Assembly: GCA_963740605.1 (NCBI GenBank)
Contig: CAVUFC010000021.1
Span: forward strand, 62,001 to 126,000
Length of the DNA stretch: 64,000 nucleotides
From: DASSUW01 sp963740605
Lineage (GTDB): Bacteria > Actinomycetota > Thermoleophilia > Solirubrobacterales > Solirubrobacteraceae
Reading direction: 5' to 3'
Made by a program: the position numbers and the translations under genes. The notes beneath the pieces are model-generated. The model saw nothing but the letters and a program-made list of their open reading frames with translations. It was not told where the DNA came from and did no database searches. Of this stretch, positions 1 through 8,808 are shown piece by piece (within the stretch, counting starts at the first letter, position 1; every line of letters starts with the position of its first letter).

Positions 1-1841
1 ATCAGCGCGTCCTGGTCGCCCGGCAGTGCGAGCGTGTCGCGGTCCATGCCCTCGCCCTGCGCGTTGTTCGCGAAGACGACCGCGACGTCGGAGCGCTTGG
101 CCGCCGCCACGGCGGCCCCGATCCCGGATGTCGACGGCGGCTGCCATTGCAGCTGGATCGAGTGGCCGAAGAGGCCCGACTTGCTCGAGTACTCGATGCG
201 AATCCTCGCCGGCCGGCCCTTCTTGAGGAAGGCCGTCCCGCTCTCCGGGTACTGCGGGCCGACCAGGAACTGCGTGCCCTCGCGGTAGCCGGAGGTCACG
301 AGGCGGTCGTTGACGTACAGCTTGGCGATGCCGGCCTCGAGCAGCGTCAGCCGGTACAGGCCGGTTTCCGGCGGCGTGAGCGTTCCGGTCCAGTGGGCCG
401 ACCAGACCGGGCCGAGGTCCGGGGGCGACGCTCCGACGTCGACGGTCGGATCGACCTGCGTGCGCGTCGGCGCGCCCTGCCGGTCGCCGTTGCTCCAGTA
501 GCTCGCGGACAGGCCGTGGCCGCCGCCCGAGGGCGGCGCCAGGACGTCGGTCGGCACCGTGGTCGGCAGCGGCATGTCGCCCACCGATCCCTGCGCGGCG
601 TTGATCTTCACGCCGGTCGCGCGGGCCGTGATGCCCGCGAGTGGCGTGATCGCGGGGCCGGCGGTGATCGGCACCGCGGCCGAGCCGCCGGTGATATAGA
701 TCGCGTCGTCGCCCGACGGCCCGATCACGGCCAGCGAGCGCAGGTGCCGCGTGCTGAGCGGCAGCGCGTGATCGTCGTTCTTGAGCAGCACCATGCCGGC
801 CTCGGAGATCTTCGTCGCGAGCGCCTTGTGCTCCGGCGTGCTGACCACGTCCGCGGGCGGGCCGGTCAGTGGGTCGTCGAAGACGCCGCTGTCGAACATC
901 GCGAACAGGATCCGGCGCACCATGTCGTCCAGCCGGGCGGCCGAGATCTGGCCTGAAGTGAACATGTCGCGCGTGCGCAGGCCGCCGGTGAAATCACCCG
1001 GCAGCGCCGGGAAGTCGACGCCCGCGTTGGCCGCGGCCAGGCCGTCGCGGACAGCGAACGCGAAGTCCGGCACCACGAAGCCATTGAAGCCCCAGTCGTG
1101 CTTGAGCCGATCGAGCACCTGGTGGCTCTCGCACGTCGGCGTGCCGTTGACGCGGTTGTACGAGCACATCACGCCGTCGGCGCCGCCGCGCTGGACGGCC
1201 GTGCGGAACGGCGCCTCGTAGATCTCCTGCAGCGTGCGCTCGGAGACGATCGCGTTGATCGCCGGAGCGTGGTCCCCGTTCGGCAGCGCCGCGAACCCGG
1301 TGCGCTCGTACTCCTGGTTATTGGCGACGTAGTGCTTGAGCGTCTCCATTGCGTGACCGGACTTGACGCCCTTGATCTCCGCGGCGACCGTGTGGCCGGC
1401 GAGGAAGGGGTCCTCTCCGAGGTTCTCGGGCTGGCGCCCCGCGAGCGGCGTGCGGGCGATGTCCATCGCCGGCCCGAGCCAGGTGTTGAAGCCCTTGCCG
1501 CGCAGCTCGGCCGCAACCGCGTTCCCGTACGCGCGCGCGAGGCGGCGGTCGAACGTCGACGCGAGCGTCTGCGCCGACGGCCAGCTGGTGGTGCCGTCCG
1601 CGCGCACCCCGTTGGGGCCGTCATCGGAGGTGATCGGCGGCACGCCGGAGCTCGCGGTCGAGCTGAACTGGCCCATTGCGATGTCGACCTTCTGGTCGAA
1701 GCTGAGGGCGGCGAGCAGCTCGTCGGCTCGGACGAGTGGCGGCTGACCTGGGTCGCGCCATGGCTGGTCCGCCGCGGCCGCGCCTCCGGCGGTCGCAGCG
1801 CAGATCGCGAGCGCACCGAGCGTCGCGAAGGCTTTTCTCAC
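1..1841 (-). CDS. Secreted GH3 beta-glucosidase with PA14 insert (C-terminus off window)
   Basis: Glycoside hydrolase family 3 enzyme, expected to release terminal beta-linked glucose or xylose outside the cell. About 613 residues are visible; the C-terminus lies beyond base 1. It begins at GTG (1839-1841) behind GGGGG, with a signal peptide over residues 1-24. The GH3 N-domain shows the substrate loop NLGEDPFLAG (about 140-149), LKHYVANNQEYE (168-179) and a likely nucleophile Asp259 in GFVVPDF, where the family more often has SDW. A PA14-like beta-barrel follows around residues 400-520 (GLYRLTLLEAG, then KLYVNDRLV), as in GH3 enzymes with a carbohydrate-contacting insert. The reading frame is unbroken. 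A second, shorter GH3 enzyme lies at 36918. An alternative GTG sits one codon upstream. Confidence 0.9.
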   Translation of the reverse strand, partial: MRKAFATLGALAICAATAGGAAAADQPWRDPGQPPLVRADELLAALSFDQKVDIAMGQFSSTASSGVPPITSDDGPNGVRADGTTSWPSAQTLASTFDRRLARAYGNAVAAELRGKGFNTWLGPAMDIARTPLAGRQPENLGEDPFLAGHTVAAEIKGVKSGHAMETLKHYVANNQEYERTGFAALPNGDHAPAINAIVSERTLQEIYEAPFRTAVQRGGADGVMCSYNRVNGTPTCESHQVLDRLKHDWGFNGFVVPDFAFAVRDGLAAANAGVDFPALPGDFTGGLRTRDMFTSGQISAARLDDMVRRILFAMFDSGVFDDPLTGPPADVVSTPEHKALATKISEAGMVLLKNDDHALPLSTRHLRSLAVIGPSGDDAIYITGGSAAVPITAGPAITPLAGITARATGVKINAAQGSVGDMPLPTTVPTDVLAPPSGGGHGLSASYWSNGDRQGAPTRTQVDPTVDVGASPPDLGPVWSAHWTGTLTPPETGLYRLTLLEAGIAKLYVNDRLVTSGYREGTQFLVGPQYPESGTAFLKKGRPARIRIEYSSKSGLFGHSIQLQWQPPSTSGIGAAVAAAKRSDVAVVFANNAQGEGMDRDTLALPGDQDAL

Positions 1842-1904
1842 CACGTGTCCCCCAATCCGTCGAGTCTCCGACGTATTTCGCGCATGACTACATAGAAAAT
1901 CGCT

Positions 1905-3479
1905 CTAGTTCAGCGACTCCCAGAACGCACACTTGTGCTGCGCCCCGTACTCGGTCTCCGTGATCGGCTGCGTGGCTCCGCCGGGGCGCAGCGACTGGAT
2001 CGAGCCGCCGGAGCGGTACGCCGGCCAGCGCGCCTGGAACGGGACGGACGGCCTACCGAAGCGCGCCAGCGCGCCCCAGTAGCGGACCATCTCGCGCGAG
2101 AGCTGCTGCTGGGCGGGCGTGAACTGCGCGGCCAGCGGGATGCCGTTGTCGAAGCTCGGCCACATGTAGGCGAGCTCCATCGCGTGCCCGGCTCCCCACA
2201 TGTAGCCCGGGTGATTGTGATTCAGCCCCGGCGCGTTGCGGTCGTCGAACTGGTAGCCGTAGGTCCGCGTCCAGCGCGCGAGCTGCCGGTCGAGCGCCAG
2301 CGTGGCGCAGCCGCCGATGCCCGCGATGAAGCCGCTATCGGTCCAGATCGCGCCGATCGCGTAGGCCGACGTGTACGGGCTCGGGAACGCGCTGAACGGA
2401 TACTGCTCGAGCACCGCCGGCGCCTGCGCCCCGTACAGGCTCCCGACGAATCCCTCGTACTGCTGCTGGTCGAGGTCCGTGAGGTCCTGGGCGAACGTAC
2501 GGCCCTCGTCGTGGTTGGCGCCGTTGATCACGGGCACGCGGTTGAAGTGGCCGGATGCGATTGCGTCCGCGGGCGCAATCGGCAGCTCGCGGCCTCCGGA
2601 CGTGATCGACGTCGCCTGCTGCCCGGCCGTGGCGGCCAGCAGGTCGGGGACGGACTTGCCGCGCAGGCATGCGGCGTCGTCGCAGTCCAGCGACTGGGCG
2701 AACGTGGTGCCGGAGCTCTCCGCCGCGGCGAGCGGCTGGCTCGCGCAGCTGCCGCTCTGGATCGCGGCGGCGACGAAGAGGCCGCGCATCAGCGGCGAGG
2801 CGAGCTGCGCGCAGACCGACCAGCCGCCCGCCGACTCGCCGGCGATCGTGACGCGGCGCCGATCGCCCCCGAAGTGCGTGATGTTGCGATGCACCCAGCG
2901 GAGCGCCGCCTGCTGGTCGAGCACTCCGTAGTCGCCGGATGCCCCGTCGGACGCCTCAGCGCTGAGCGACGGGTGAGCGAGGAAGCCGAAGACGCCGAGG
3001 CGGTAGTTGAAGGACACGACGACGATGCCGTTCGTGCGCGCCATCAGCGCGCCGTCGTGCTGGTCGCCGGAACCGTTGACCAGGCCGCCGCCATGGATGA
3101 AGACGAGGACCGGCGCCTTGCCGTGGTGACTGTGCTCCGGGCGGTAGACGTTCAGGTACAGGCAGTCCTCGGCGTCGGAGCCGGCGCCGTTGGAGCTCGG
3201 CAGCTGCGGGCAGCGAGAGCCGTAGCGAGTGGCGTCACGGACGCCACGCCAGCGGTTCGGCGGCGTCGGCGCCTTCCACCGGCGCGCTCCCACCGGCGGC
3301 GCGGCGTACGGGATACCCAGGAACTTGTCGGTCCCCTCCGCCTTGAGCCCGCGCACGAGGCCGGTGTCGGTCCGGGCGATTGGGGCGCCGTGCCCGTGCC
3401 CATGCGCGTCGGCGGTCGCGGGCGCGATGATCGCGGTGGCCGCGACGAGCGCGACGACGGCGATGCGACGTGGCTTCAT
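1905..3479 (-). CDS. Secreted type-B carboxylesterase
   Basis: Alpha/beta-hydrolase of the carboxylesterase type B family, expected to hydrolyse carboxylic esters outside the cell. The ATG at 3479 is chosen because GGAGGAG lies just upstream; a GTG four codons earlier would bury that ribosome site in the coding region. A signal peptide (about residues 1-25, ending TADA) is followed by a His/Gly-rich segment HGHGHG. Family marks are the oxyanion stretch FIHGGGL, SEDCLYLNV-like AEDCLYLNVYRP, FNYRLGVFGFL, and the nucleophile Ser216 in GESAGG. Length (524 aa) is typical. It lies 63 bp upstream of the GH3 gene on the same strand, so the two secreted hydrolases may share a transcript. The natural substrate cannot be read from the sequence. 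Confidence 0.9.
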   Translation of the reverse strand: MKPRRIAVVALVAATAIIAPATADAHGHGHGAPIARTDTGLVRGLKAEGTDKFLGIPYAAPPVGARRWKAPTPPNRWRGVRDATRYGSRCPQLPSSNGAGSDAEDCLYLNVYRPEHSHHGKAPVLVFIHGGGLVNGSGDQHDGALMARTNGIVVVSFNYRLGVFGFLAHPSLSAEASDGASGDYGVLDQQAALRWVHRNITHFGGDRRRVTIAGESAGGWSVCAQLASPLMRGLFVAAAIQSGSCASQPLAAAESSGTTFAQSLDCDDAACLRGKSVPDLLAATAGQQATSITSGGRELPIAPADAIASGHFNRVPVINGANHDEGRTFAQDLTDLDQQQYEGFVGSLYGAQAPAVLEQYPFSAFPSPYTSAYAIGAIWTDSGFIAGIGGCATLALDRQLARWTRTYGYQFDDRNAPGLNHNHPGYMWGAGHAMELAYMWPSFDNGIPLAAQFTPAQQQLSREMVRYWGALARFGRPSVPFQARWPAYRSGGSIQSLRPGGATQPITETEYGAQHKCAFWESLN

Positions 3480-3582
3480 TTCTCCTCCCACCCTTCAAGC
3501 CGGTCGACTTGCGAGGAGAAGTGTGTCACCTCTCAGCCGAATTTATCCCCAAAACCGTCCGAATTAGTACGGGACATGACAG

Positions 3583-3609
3583 CGTCTGGACCGCGCCTCG
3601 GTCCAGACG
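3583..3609. terminator. Strong inverted repeat between divergent/relic genes
   Basis: A perfect 10-bp stem (CGTCTGGACC at 3583-3592 and GGTCCAGACG at 3600-3609) surrounds a 7-nt loop. It lies 50 bp past the stop of the minus-strand relic at 3660, so it could end that transcript. It has no T-run. It could instead be an operator upstream of the carboxylesterase gene. Confidence 0.4.
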
Positions 3610-3659
3610 AGCGCACGAGCAGGTCGCGCTGCATCGAGCCCGAGGTCGAGCATCCAACC

Positions 3660-4013
3660 TCAGCTGCAGAACTCGTCGATCACCTCGTCGAGCAGCGCCA
3701 GCGACGGCCGCCATTCGACCCGCCCGCGGGCGGCGCGCAGCGCCTCCGGGTCGAGCAGGCCGATCTCGCGAGCACGCGCGAAGGCCGCCCTGAGCTCGTC
3801 GGCGCTGATTACCTCGGCCAGGTCGATCAGCGTGCGGGACGGCGACGTGACCCGTATGCCGTTGACCGTGGTGACGTCATCCGGGTGCAGTCGTGGGCCT
3901 CGCCGGATCCTGACGCCGGGGATCGCGGAGTCGGTGCGCGGGTCCGTTGCGGATTCGGGGACGTATACGTCGATCGGCTCGTGTAGATCCATCGGTGTGC
4001 GTGGGGCTTTCAT
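3660..4013 (-). pseudogene. C-terminal remnant of AbiEi-type antitoxin-like protein
   Basis: The frame encodes about 117 residues from an ATG at 4013. The recognisable part, LHPDDVTTVNGIRVTSPSRT then LIDLAEV, is the middle-to-C-terminal signature of actinobacterial proteins with an AbiEi-like antitoxin domain, often joined to a DUF559 nuclease domain. The usual N-terminal winged-helix region is missing. Upstream of 4013 the frame turns into the shadow of the oppositely oriented FAD oxidase, and no DUF559 part follows at the other end. I read it as a decayed fragment. A second relic of possible toxin origin lies at 6934-7026. Family recognition is from memory of the motif; loss of function is inferred from length. 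Confidence 0.5.
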
Positions 4014-4146
4014 GCTTCGTGGAGGCGAGCACGTGGAAAACTCGCCCCCTTCGCACAGACCCCGTACGGCGCCATCGCGTATGGTCGCCGACGGTCCGCG
4101 GCACGTCGTGTGCCGTGACCGAAAACGAAGGAGGCGGAACGCCGCG

Positions 4147-5790
4147 ATGAAGTGGTGGGGGTGGGGAGACGAGGGCGTCTCCTTCACGCACGAGGACAAG
4201 CCGGCGCTCGGGCCGTTCCTGGAGCGCCACCTCGACATCGACGTCAGCCGCGCAGCCTCCCAGCCGACCGCGTTCGACGCCCTGCAGATCCCCGAGCCGT
4301 CGCTGGCCCCGGATCTGGCCGCCGCGCTCGAGACCGCGGTCGGCGACGTCTCCACCGATCCGCTCGACCGCGTCGTCCACGCCCGCGGCAAGAGCCTGCG
4401 CGACCTCGTCCGGCACCGCGGCGGCGATCTCGGCAGGCTCCCGGATGTCGTCGTCCGGCCGGCCGACGAGGGGGAGGTGGTCGCGGTCATGCGCGCCGCC
4501 CTGGACGCCGACGCGGTGCTCATCCCCTTCGGTGGCGGGACCAGCATCTCGGGCAGTCTCGAGGCCCCGGCGCAGGAGCAGCGCACGGTCATCTCGCTCG
4601 ATGTCTCGAGCCTCCGCCGAGTGCTCGCCGTGGACGCGCCCTCCGGCCTCGTCCGGGTCCAGGTCGGCGCGTTCGGCCCTGACATCGAGCGGCAGCTCAA
4701 CGCGCAGGGATGGACGCTCGGCCACTTCCCCGACAGCTTCACCCACTCGACGCTCGGTGGCTGGATCGCCACGCGCTCTTCGGGCATGCAGTCGGACCGC
4801 TACGGCGACATCGCCGACCTGACGCGGGCGGTGCGCGTCGTGACGCCGGCCGGGCTGCTCGTGACACGTCCGGTGCCCCACACCTCGACCGGGCCGAGCG
4901 TGCGGGAGATGGTGCTCGGCAGCGAGGGTCGCCTAGGCGTCATCACCGAGGCGACCGTGCAGGTGCGGCGCGTTCCCGAGCGCCGCGTGATCCTCGGCTA
5001 CCTGTTCCCGACCTGGTCCGACGGCCTCGCGGCGATGCGCGACATCGCGGAGAGCGAGACGGCGGCCTCGGTTACACGCGTCTCCGACGCCAACGAGACG
5101 GCGTTCTCCTTCGCAACCCGGAAGGCGCCCACGCTGCTCGACCGGATCAAGTCCCGGGCGCTCACTACCTACCTGCGGCGCCGGCGGGGCTTCGACATCG
5201 ACGCGATGTGCCTCTCGTTCATCGGATACGAGGGAACGCAGAATCACGTCGCCGCCCAGCGCAAGGCCGTGGGGCGGATTGTCGCCCGGCACGGCGGGCT
5301 CTCCATCGGCGCCTCTCCCGGCGAGCTATACGACCAGAAGAAGTTCGACACGCCGTACATCCGCGACTTCCTGCTCGACCGCGGCACGCTCGGCGACGTC
5401 TCCGAAACAGCGGCGCCGTGGAGTCGGCTGTCCAGCGTGTACGACGCCGTGATGGCGGCCGCCCACGGCGCCTTCGACGAGCTCGGCGTGCGCGGCTACA
5501 TCATGTGCCACCTGTCGCACTCCTACCACTCGGGTGCGTGCCTGTACTTCACGTTTGCGTTCACGCCCTCGCAGCCGGCCGAGAGCCTGTCGCAGTACGA
5601 CCGCGTCAAGTCGGCGATCCAGCAGGCGTTCATCGACACGGGCGCGACGCTCTCGCATCACCACGCGGTGGGAACCGAGCACGCGCGCTGGCTCGAGGAG
5701 GACATCTCCGCGCCGGGAGTCGCGATGCTGCAGGCGCTGTTCAGCGGTGTGGACCCCGGAGCGAACCTGAACCCGGGGAAGATCGTCTGA
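4147..5790 (+). CDS. FAD-binding oxidase, alkyl-DHAP-synthase-like
   Basis: Flavoprotein of the FAD_binding_4/FAD-oxidase_C family (547 aa). The N-terminus MKWWGWG and the C-terminal HHHAVGTEHARW region match the alkyldihydroxyacetonephosphate synthase branch. In that branch the flavin forms the ether bond of ether lipids, with an acid-base role for the His cluster. The FAD-binding loop PFGGGTSISGSLEA lies at residues 127-140, and GSEGRLGVIT is also family-typical. The ATG at 4147 is preceded by AAGGAGG about 12 nt upstream, so a longer frame reading in from 3832 is rejected. The stop overlaps the SDR gene by 4 nt, so the two are probably co-translated. Bacterial homologues may instead oxidise hydroxy acids, so ether-lipid synthesis is a hypothesis. 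Confidence 0.85.
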   Translation: MKWWGWGDEGVSFTHEDKPALGPFLERHLDIDVSRAASQPTAFDALQIPEPSLAPDLAAALETAVGDVSTDPLDRVVHARGKSLRDLVRHRGGDLGRLPDVVVRPADEGEVVAVMRAALDADAVLIPFGGGTSISGSLEAPAQEQRTVISLDVSSLRRVLAVDAPSGLVRVQVGAFGPDIERQLNAQGWTLGHFPDSFTHSTLGGWIATRSSGMQSDRYGDIADLTRAVRVVTPAGLLVTRPVPHTSTGPSVREMVLGSEGRLGVITEATVQVRRVPERRVILGYLFPTWSDGLAAMRDIAESETAASVTRVSDANETAFSFATRKAPTLLDRIKSRALTTYLRRRRGFDIDAMCLSFIGYEGTQNHVAAQRKAVGRIVARHGGLSIGASPGELYDQKKFDTPYIRDFLLDRGTLGDVSETAAPWSRLSSVYDAVMAAAHGAFDELGVRGYIMCHLSHSYHSGACLYFTFAFTPSQPAESLSQYDRVKSAIQQAFIDTGATLSHHHAVGTEHARWLEEDISAPGVAMLQALFSGVDPGANLNPGKIV

Positions 5791-6794
5791 CGCGGGTCTT
5801 CGTCACCGGCGCGAGCGGCTTCATCGGCGGCGCGCTCGCCGCCCGGCTGCTCGAGGGCGGTGACGAGGTGGTAGGACTCGCGCGCTCGGGCGAGGCGGCG
5901 GCGGTCGTCGCGGGACGCGGGTGCGAGGTCGCGCGCGGCGACCTGCGGGACGAGGACAGTCTTGCCGCCGGAATGCGAGGCTGCGCGCTCGCGTATCACG
6001 TCGCCGGCGTCAACACGCACTGCCCGTCCGACCCAACCATGCAGCTCAGGGTCAACGTGGACGGCGCCGAGGCCGCGGTCCGGGCCGCCGCGCGCGCCGG
6101 GATCCCGCGGATGGTCTTCACGTCGTCGGCTGCGTCGGTCGGCGAGTCCGCGGGAACGGTCGGGCGCGAGGACACGACACACCGCGGTTCGTATCTCTCC
6201 GTCTACGACCGGTCCAAGCACCTGGGTGAGCAGGCGGCATTCCGGGCCGCACGTCAACTGGGCGTCGAGCTCGTCGCGGTCAACCCGTCGTCGGTTCAGG
6301 GGCCGGGCCGGTCGTCGGGCAACGGGAAGATCATCATCGACTACCTCAACGGCCGGCTGCGGGCGTTCGTGCATACCCACGTGAGCGTGGTCGACATCGC
6401 CGACACGGTGGAGGGACACCTCCTCGCCGCGGCGCGGGGTCGCAGCGGCGAGCGCTACGTGCTCAACGGCGCGACGATCAAGTCCGACGAGGCGCTGAGA
6501 ATCGTCTCGGAGCTGTCCGGGATCTCCGATCCCGTTCGCATGGTCCCGCCCGCGGTGGCGAGCACGGCGGCGGCACTCGCCGAGGGTGTCGCGCGCGCGA
6601 GAGGCAGAACCTCGTCGCTCTGCCGCGCCCGGGTCCGGACAATCCTCCACGGTCACCGCTACGACGGCTCACGGGCGACGCGCGAGCTGGGCCTCATCTA
6701 CACACCGGTAGCTGAGACCTTCCGGCGCACGATCGAGTGGGCGGTGGCCGAGGGACTCGTCACCCGCCCGCTCCCCCGGGATATCGGCGCTTGA
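5787..6794 (+). CDS. NAD-dependent epimerase/dehydratase (SDR), apparent CTG start
   Basis: Extended short-chain dehydrogenase of about 335 aa, probably acting on a sugar nucleotide or 3-beta-hydroxysteroid-like substrate with NAD(P). The dinucleotide motif TGASGFIGG starts at residue 7. SerSer113-114 and the catalytic pair Tyr140/Lys144 (YDRSK) are present, and VNPSSVQGPGR is the usual substrate-side loop. No ATG, GTG or TTG is available before the Rossmann strand. The only reasonable start is the CTG at 5787 in CTGA, overlapping the stop of the FAD oxidase, which suggests translational coupling. The C-terminal third is less conserved. The pairing with an alkyl-DHAP-synthase-like enzyme hints at a lipid pathway; that is inference. 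Confidence 0.8.
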   Translation: MTRVFVTGASGFIGGALAARLLEGGDEVVGLARSGEAAAVVAGRGCEVARGDLRDEDSLAAGMRGCALAYHVAGVNTHCPSDPTMQLRVNVDGAEAAVRAAARAGIPRMVFTSSAASVGESAGTVGREDTTHRGSYLSVYDRSKHLGEQAAFRAARQLGVELVAVNPSSVQGPGRSSGNGKIIIDYLNGRLRAFVHTHVSVVDIADTVEGHLLAAARGRSGERYVLNGATIKSDEALRIVSELSGISDPVRMVPPAVASTAAALAEGVARARGRTSSLCRARVRTILHGHRYDGSRATRELGLIYTPVAETFRRTIEWAVAEGLVTRPLPRDIGA

Positions 6795-7108
6795 CGTGCT
6801 CGGCATTCGTGCCGGGCCCCTCGGTGCGATCACGTGCGATGCCTGACGATCGTGCGGTCCAGGCGTGGATCCGTCGCAACGAGGCGGCACGAGCCGGATG
6901 TTCGCGCGGCGCTATCACTACGTCGCCCGGTGCGGGTCTGTTCGCGCGGTTGACCTAATCGCAATGAAGCGTGCTGCCGGGCGCTCGCAGGACCTCCTTG
7001 ATCTCGAGGAGCTCGGCGAGTCCTGATCCGCCGGCGACATCCTCGCGCAACGAGCGGCTTCAGCGATCGCCGTGCTCGCCTTCATCCGAGATCCTTGGCC
7101 CTCGCGCC
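6795..7108. other. Non-coding stretch with gene remnants
   Basis: No intact gene is visible in these 314 bases. They hold a short frame from 6839 (MPDDRAVQAW...) without recognisable features, and the 3' end of a decayed nucleotidyltransferase-like gene (6934-7026). The composition stays GC-rich and no repeats flank it. Confidence 0.6.
6934..7026 (+). pseudogene. 3' remnant of a nucleotidyltransferase-like gene
   Basis: The frame ending at TGA 7024-7026 reads VDLIAMKRAAGRSQDLLDLE. This closely matches the conserved C-terminal tail (DLIAMKRAAGRPKDLxDLExL) of small nucleotidyltransferase-fold proteins, many of which are toxin components. Upstream of 6934 the similarity fades, and no ATP-binding GS motif or start is found. 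Only the last 30 or so codons survive. The recognition rests on one motif that I know from the family, so a family search is needed for certainty. Confidence 0.5.
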
Positions 7109-8179
7109 ATGCCTGACGCACGTGCCGAGATTGACGAGGCGACCGCCGTGGTGCGCTGGCTCCTTGAGGCCGGCGTGGACGGGGTCGGGCTAACCCAGAC
7201 CCACGCGCTCCGGCGAACGGTCGTCCGGGAGGCGGCGGAACGCTGGCCGGACTGGTGGAGGCACGAGCTGTTCGGCCCGCCGCATCGCGAGAGCGATCTG
7301 CCGGTGCTGGCGGAGGTGCACGCCGGGCTGCGGCGGTTGCGATTGATGCGCCGACGGCGCGAGACGTTGCTGACCACTCTGCGCGGGCGCGAGCTGCTCG
7401 CCGATCCGGAGGCGCTCGTGAAGCTGCTCCACGACGACCTCGGCGGCGACGGCTTCGAGGGCGATGCGTGGCTGCTCATCGAGGAGGTGCTGCAACAGCA
7501 CGGGACGCTGGACAGCGATCGATTGAGGGAGATCGTGGGCCGGCTGCTCGCTGTCGAAGGCTGGCGGGATGCCGACGGTGGCCGGCTGGAGGGGTGGACG
7601 CTGTTCGGTGCGCTGCAGCCCACACTGTGCCGGGCCGAGGGGTATGGGCTCGTCCGCCGGCACCGGGAGCCGCTCACGTTCGAGCTCACGGCCGCCGGGA
7701 CGCGCCTGGCGGTGGTCCAGCCTCCCGCTCCAGCCACGATTACGGCCGCGGCGGGCGAGGCCGGCCTGGTCTTCGACGCTGAGCTGCTCAACGTGCGCGG
7801 CGTCCGCGCGCGGCTGGCGGTGCTCGAGCGCCAGCCGCTCACCGCCGTACACGACGCGATCCAGCAGGCGTTCGGCTGGTACGACGACCACCTGTACTCG
7901 TTCTGGCTCGATGGCAGCTTCTTCGGCTCGGACGAGGTCGAGCTGACCACCCCGGACGCGCCCGACGCGGGCGCCGCCACGGCCGATGTCCCGCTCGCCG
8001 AGCTCGACCTTCACCTCGGCCAGCGAATCGGCTACGTGTTCGACTTCGGCGACGACTGGCGCGTCCGCCTGACCGTACGCGAGCGGGTCGCCGCCGAGCC
8101 GGGCGACCATCCCCGGGTGCTCGAGCTTCGTGGTACGCCGCCGCCGCAGTACGCGGCGCTCGATGACCGACGCTCATGA
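7109..8179 (+). CDS. Protein with C-terminal pRiA4b ORF-3-like domain
   Basis: A 356-aa soluble protein. The C-terminal half (about residues 215-345) is a plasmid pRiA4b ORF-3-like (IS1096 TnpR-like passenger) domain. It shows AVHDAIQQAFGWYDDHLYSF, then LGQRIGYVFDFGDDWRVRLT, and ends LRGTPPPQYAALDD. The N-terminal half is helical and unassigned. No DNA-binding or catalytic residues are obvious, and the molecular role of this domain is not established. Despite the name there is no transposase or insertion sequence next to it. The ATG at 7109 is the first plausible start; an earlier in-frame start would extend into the remnant region. It overlaps the DUF1841 gene by ATGA at 8176, so the two are probably co-translated. 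Confidence 0.8.
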   Translation: MPDARAEIDEATAVVRWLLEAGVDGVGLTQTHALRRTVVREAAERWPDWWRHELFGPPHRESDLPVLAEVHAGLRRLRLMRRRRETLLTTLRGRELLADPEALVKLLHDDLGGDGFEGDAWLLIEEVLQQHGTLDSDRLREIVGRLLAVEGWRDADGGRLEGWTLFGALQPTLCRAEGYGLVRRHREPLTFELTAAGTRLAVVQPPAPATITAAAGEAGLVFDAELLNVRGVRARLAVLERQPLTAVHDAIQQAFGWYDDHLYSFWLDGSFFGSDEVELTTPDAPDAGAATADVPLAELDLHLGQRIGYVFDFGDDWRVRLTVRERVAAEPGDHPRVLELRGTPPPQYAALDDRRS

Positions 8180-8706
8180 CCGGCGAGCGGGCAGACCGTG
8201 ACCGGCGACTGGCGTTTTCCATCCCGCCGATGCCCGAGCCGGACGAGTGGCTCGACCCGAGCGACGCGGACGACCGCGCGCTGCTGATCGCTGCCGCGCA
8301 CCCGGAGCTCGACACCGAAGCAGAGAGTGCGCTCGTGGATGGCCACGAGATGAACCCGAGGCTGCATCTGACCATCCACGAGATCATCGCGACCCAGATC
8401 GTCCACGACGACCCGCCCGAAGTCTGGGCGACGGCGCAACGCCTGCGAGGACTCGGCTACGGGCGGCACGAGGTCCTGCACATGCTCGCCGCAGCCATGG
8501 CCCCGCAGCTGTGGGGCGCGCTGCACGACCAGCGCGAGTACGACCTCGAAGCGCATCGCGCGGCGCTCGCCGCCCTGCCGGAGTCGTGGGAGCGAGCGAG
8601 GCCGAGCGGACCAGCTCCACCCGCGGCGCGAGCCGCGCACGCGGTCGACGCCAAGAAGCGGCGCAAAGCCGAACGTGCGGCGCGCCGGCGTAACCGCCGG
8701 CGCTGA
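8176..8706 (+). CDS. DUF1841 family protein
   Basis: A 176-aa protein with the DUF1841 signature NPRLHLTIHEIIATQIVHDD followed by PPEVW, and GYGRHEVLHMLA (residues about 60-110). The paired histidines and acidic residues of that signature look metal-binding, but no activity is known for the family. The C-terminus is a basic tail (KKRRKAERAARRRNRRR) that could bind nucleic acid. Its ATG overlaps the stop of the pRiA4b-like gene, so the two proteins probably act together or are needed in similar amounts. A homologous pairing elsewhere would support a functional link. Confidence 0.8.
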   Translation: MTGERADRDRRLAFSIPPMPEPDEWLDPSDADDRALLIAAAHPELDTEAESALVDGHEMNPRLHLTIHEIIATQIVHDDPPEVWATAQRLRGLGYGRHEVLHMLAAAMAPQLWGALHDQREYDLEAHRAALAALPESWERARPSGPAPPAARAAHAVDAKKRRKAERAARRRNRRR

Positions 8707-8808
8707 CCGATCGCAGGACTCGCATCGCCGCCCGCTCGTGGCGGCGTCGTTTCTCGCAGACTCCGGGTCGCCGCAAACGGGACGTGATCCGAGCGGCAAG
8801 ATGTACGA

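Noticed and set aside
1935..3986. 683-codon plus-strand open frame
   Set aside because: It is the antisense shadow of the carboxylesterase; Arg/Ala/Val-rich with no domain, a usual effect of about 70% GC.
7700..8179. Transposon passenger (pRiA4b/IS1096 name) as a sign of an insertion sequence
   Set aside because: No transposase, inverted terminal repeats or target duplications were found nearby; the domain is common in chromosomes.
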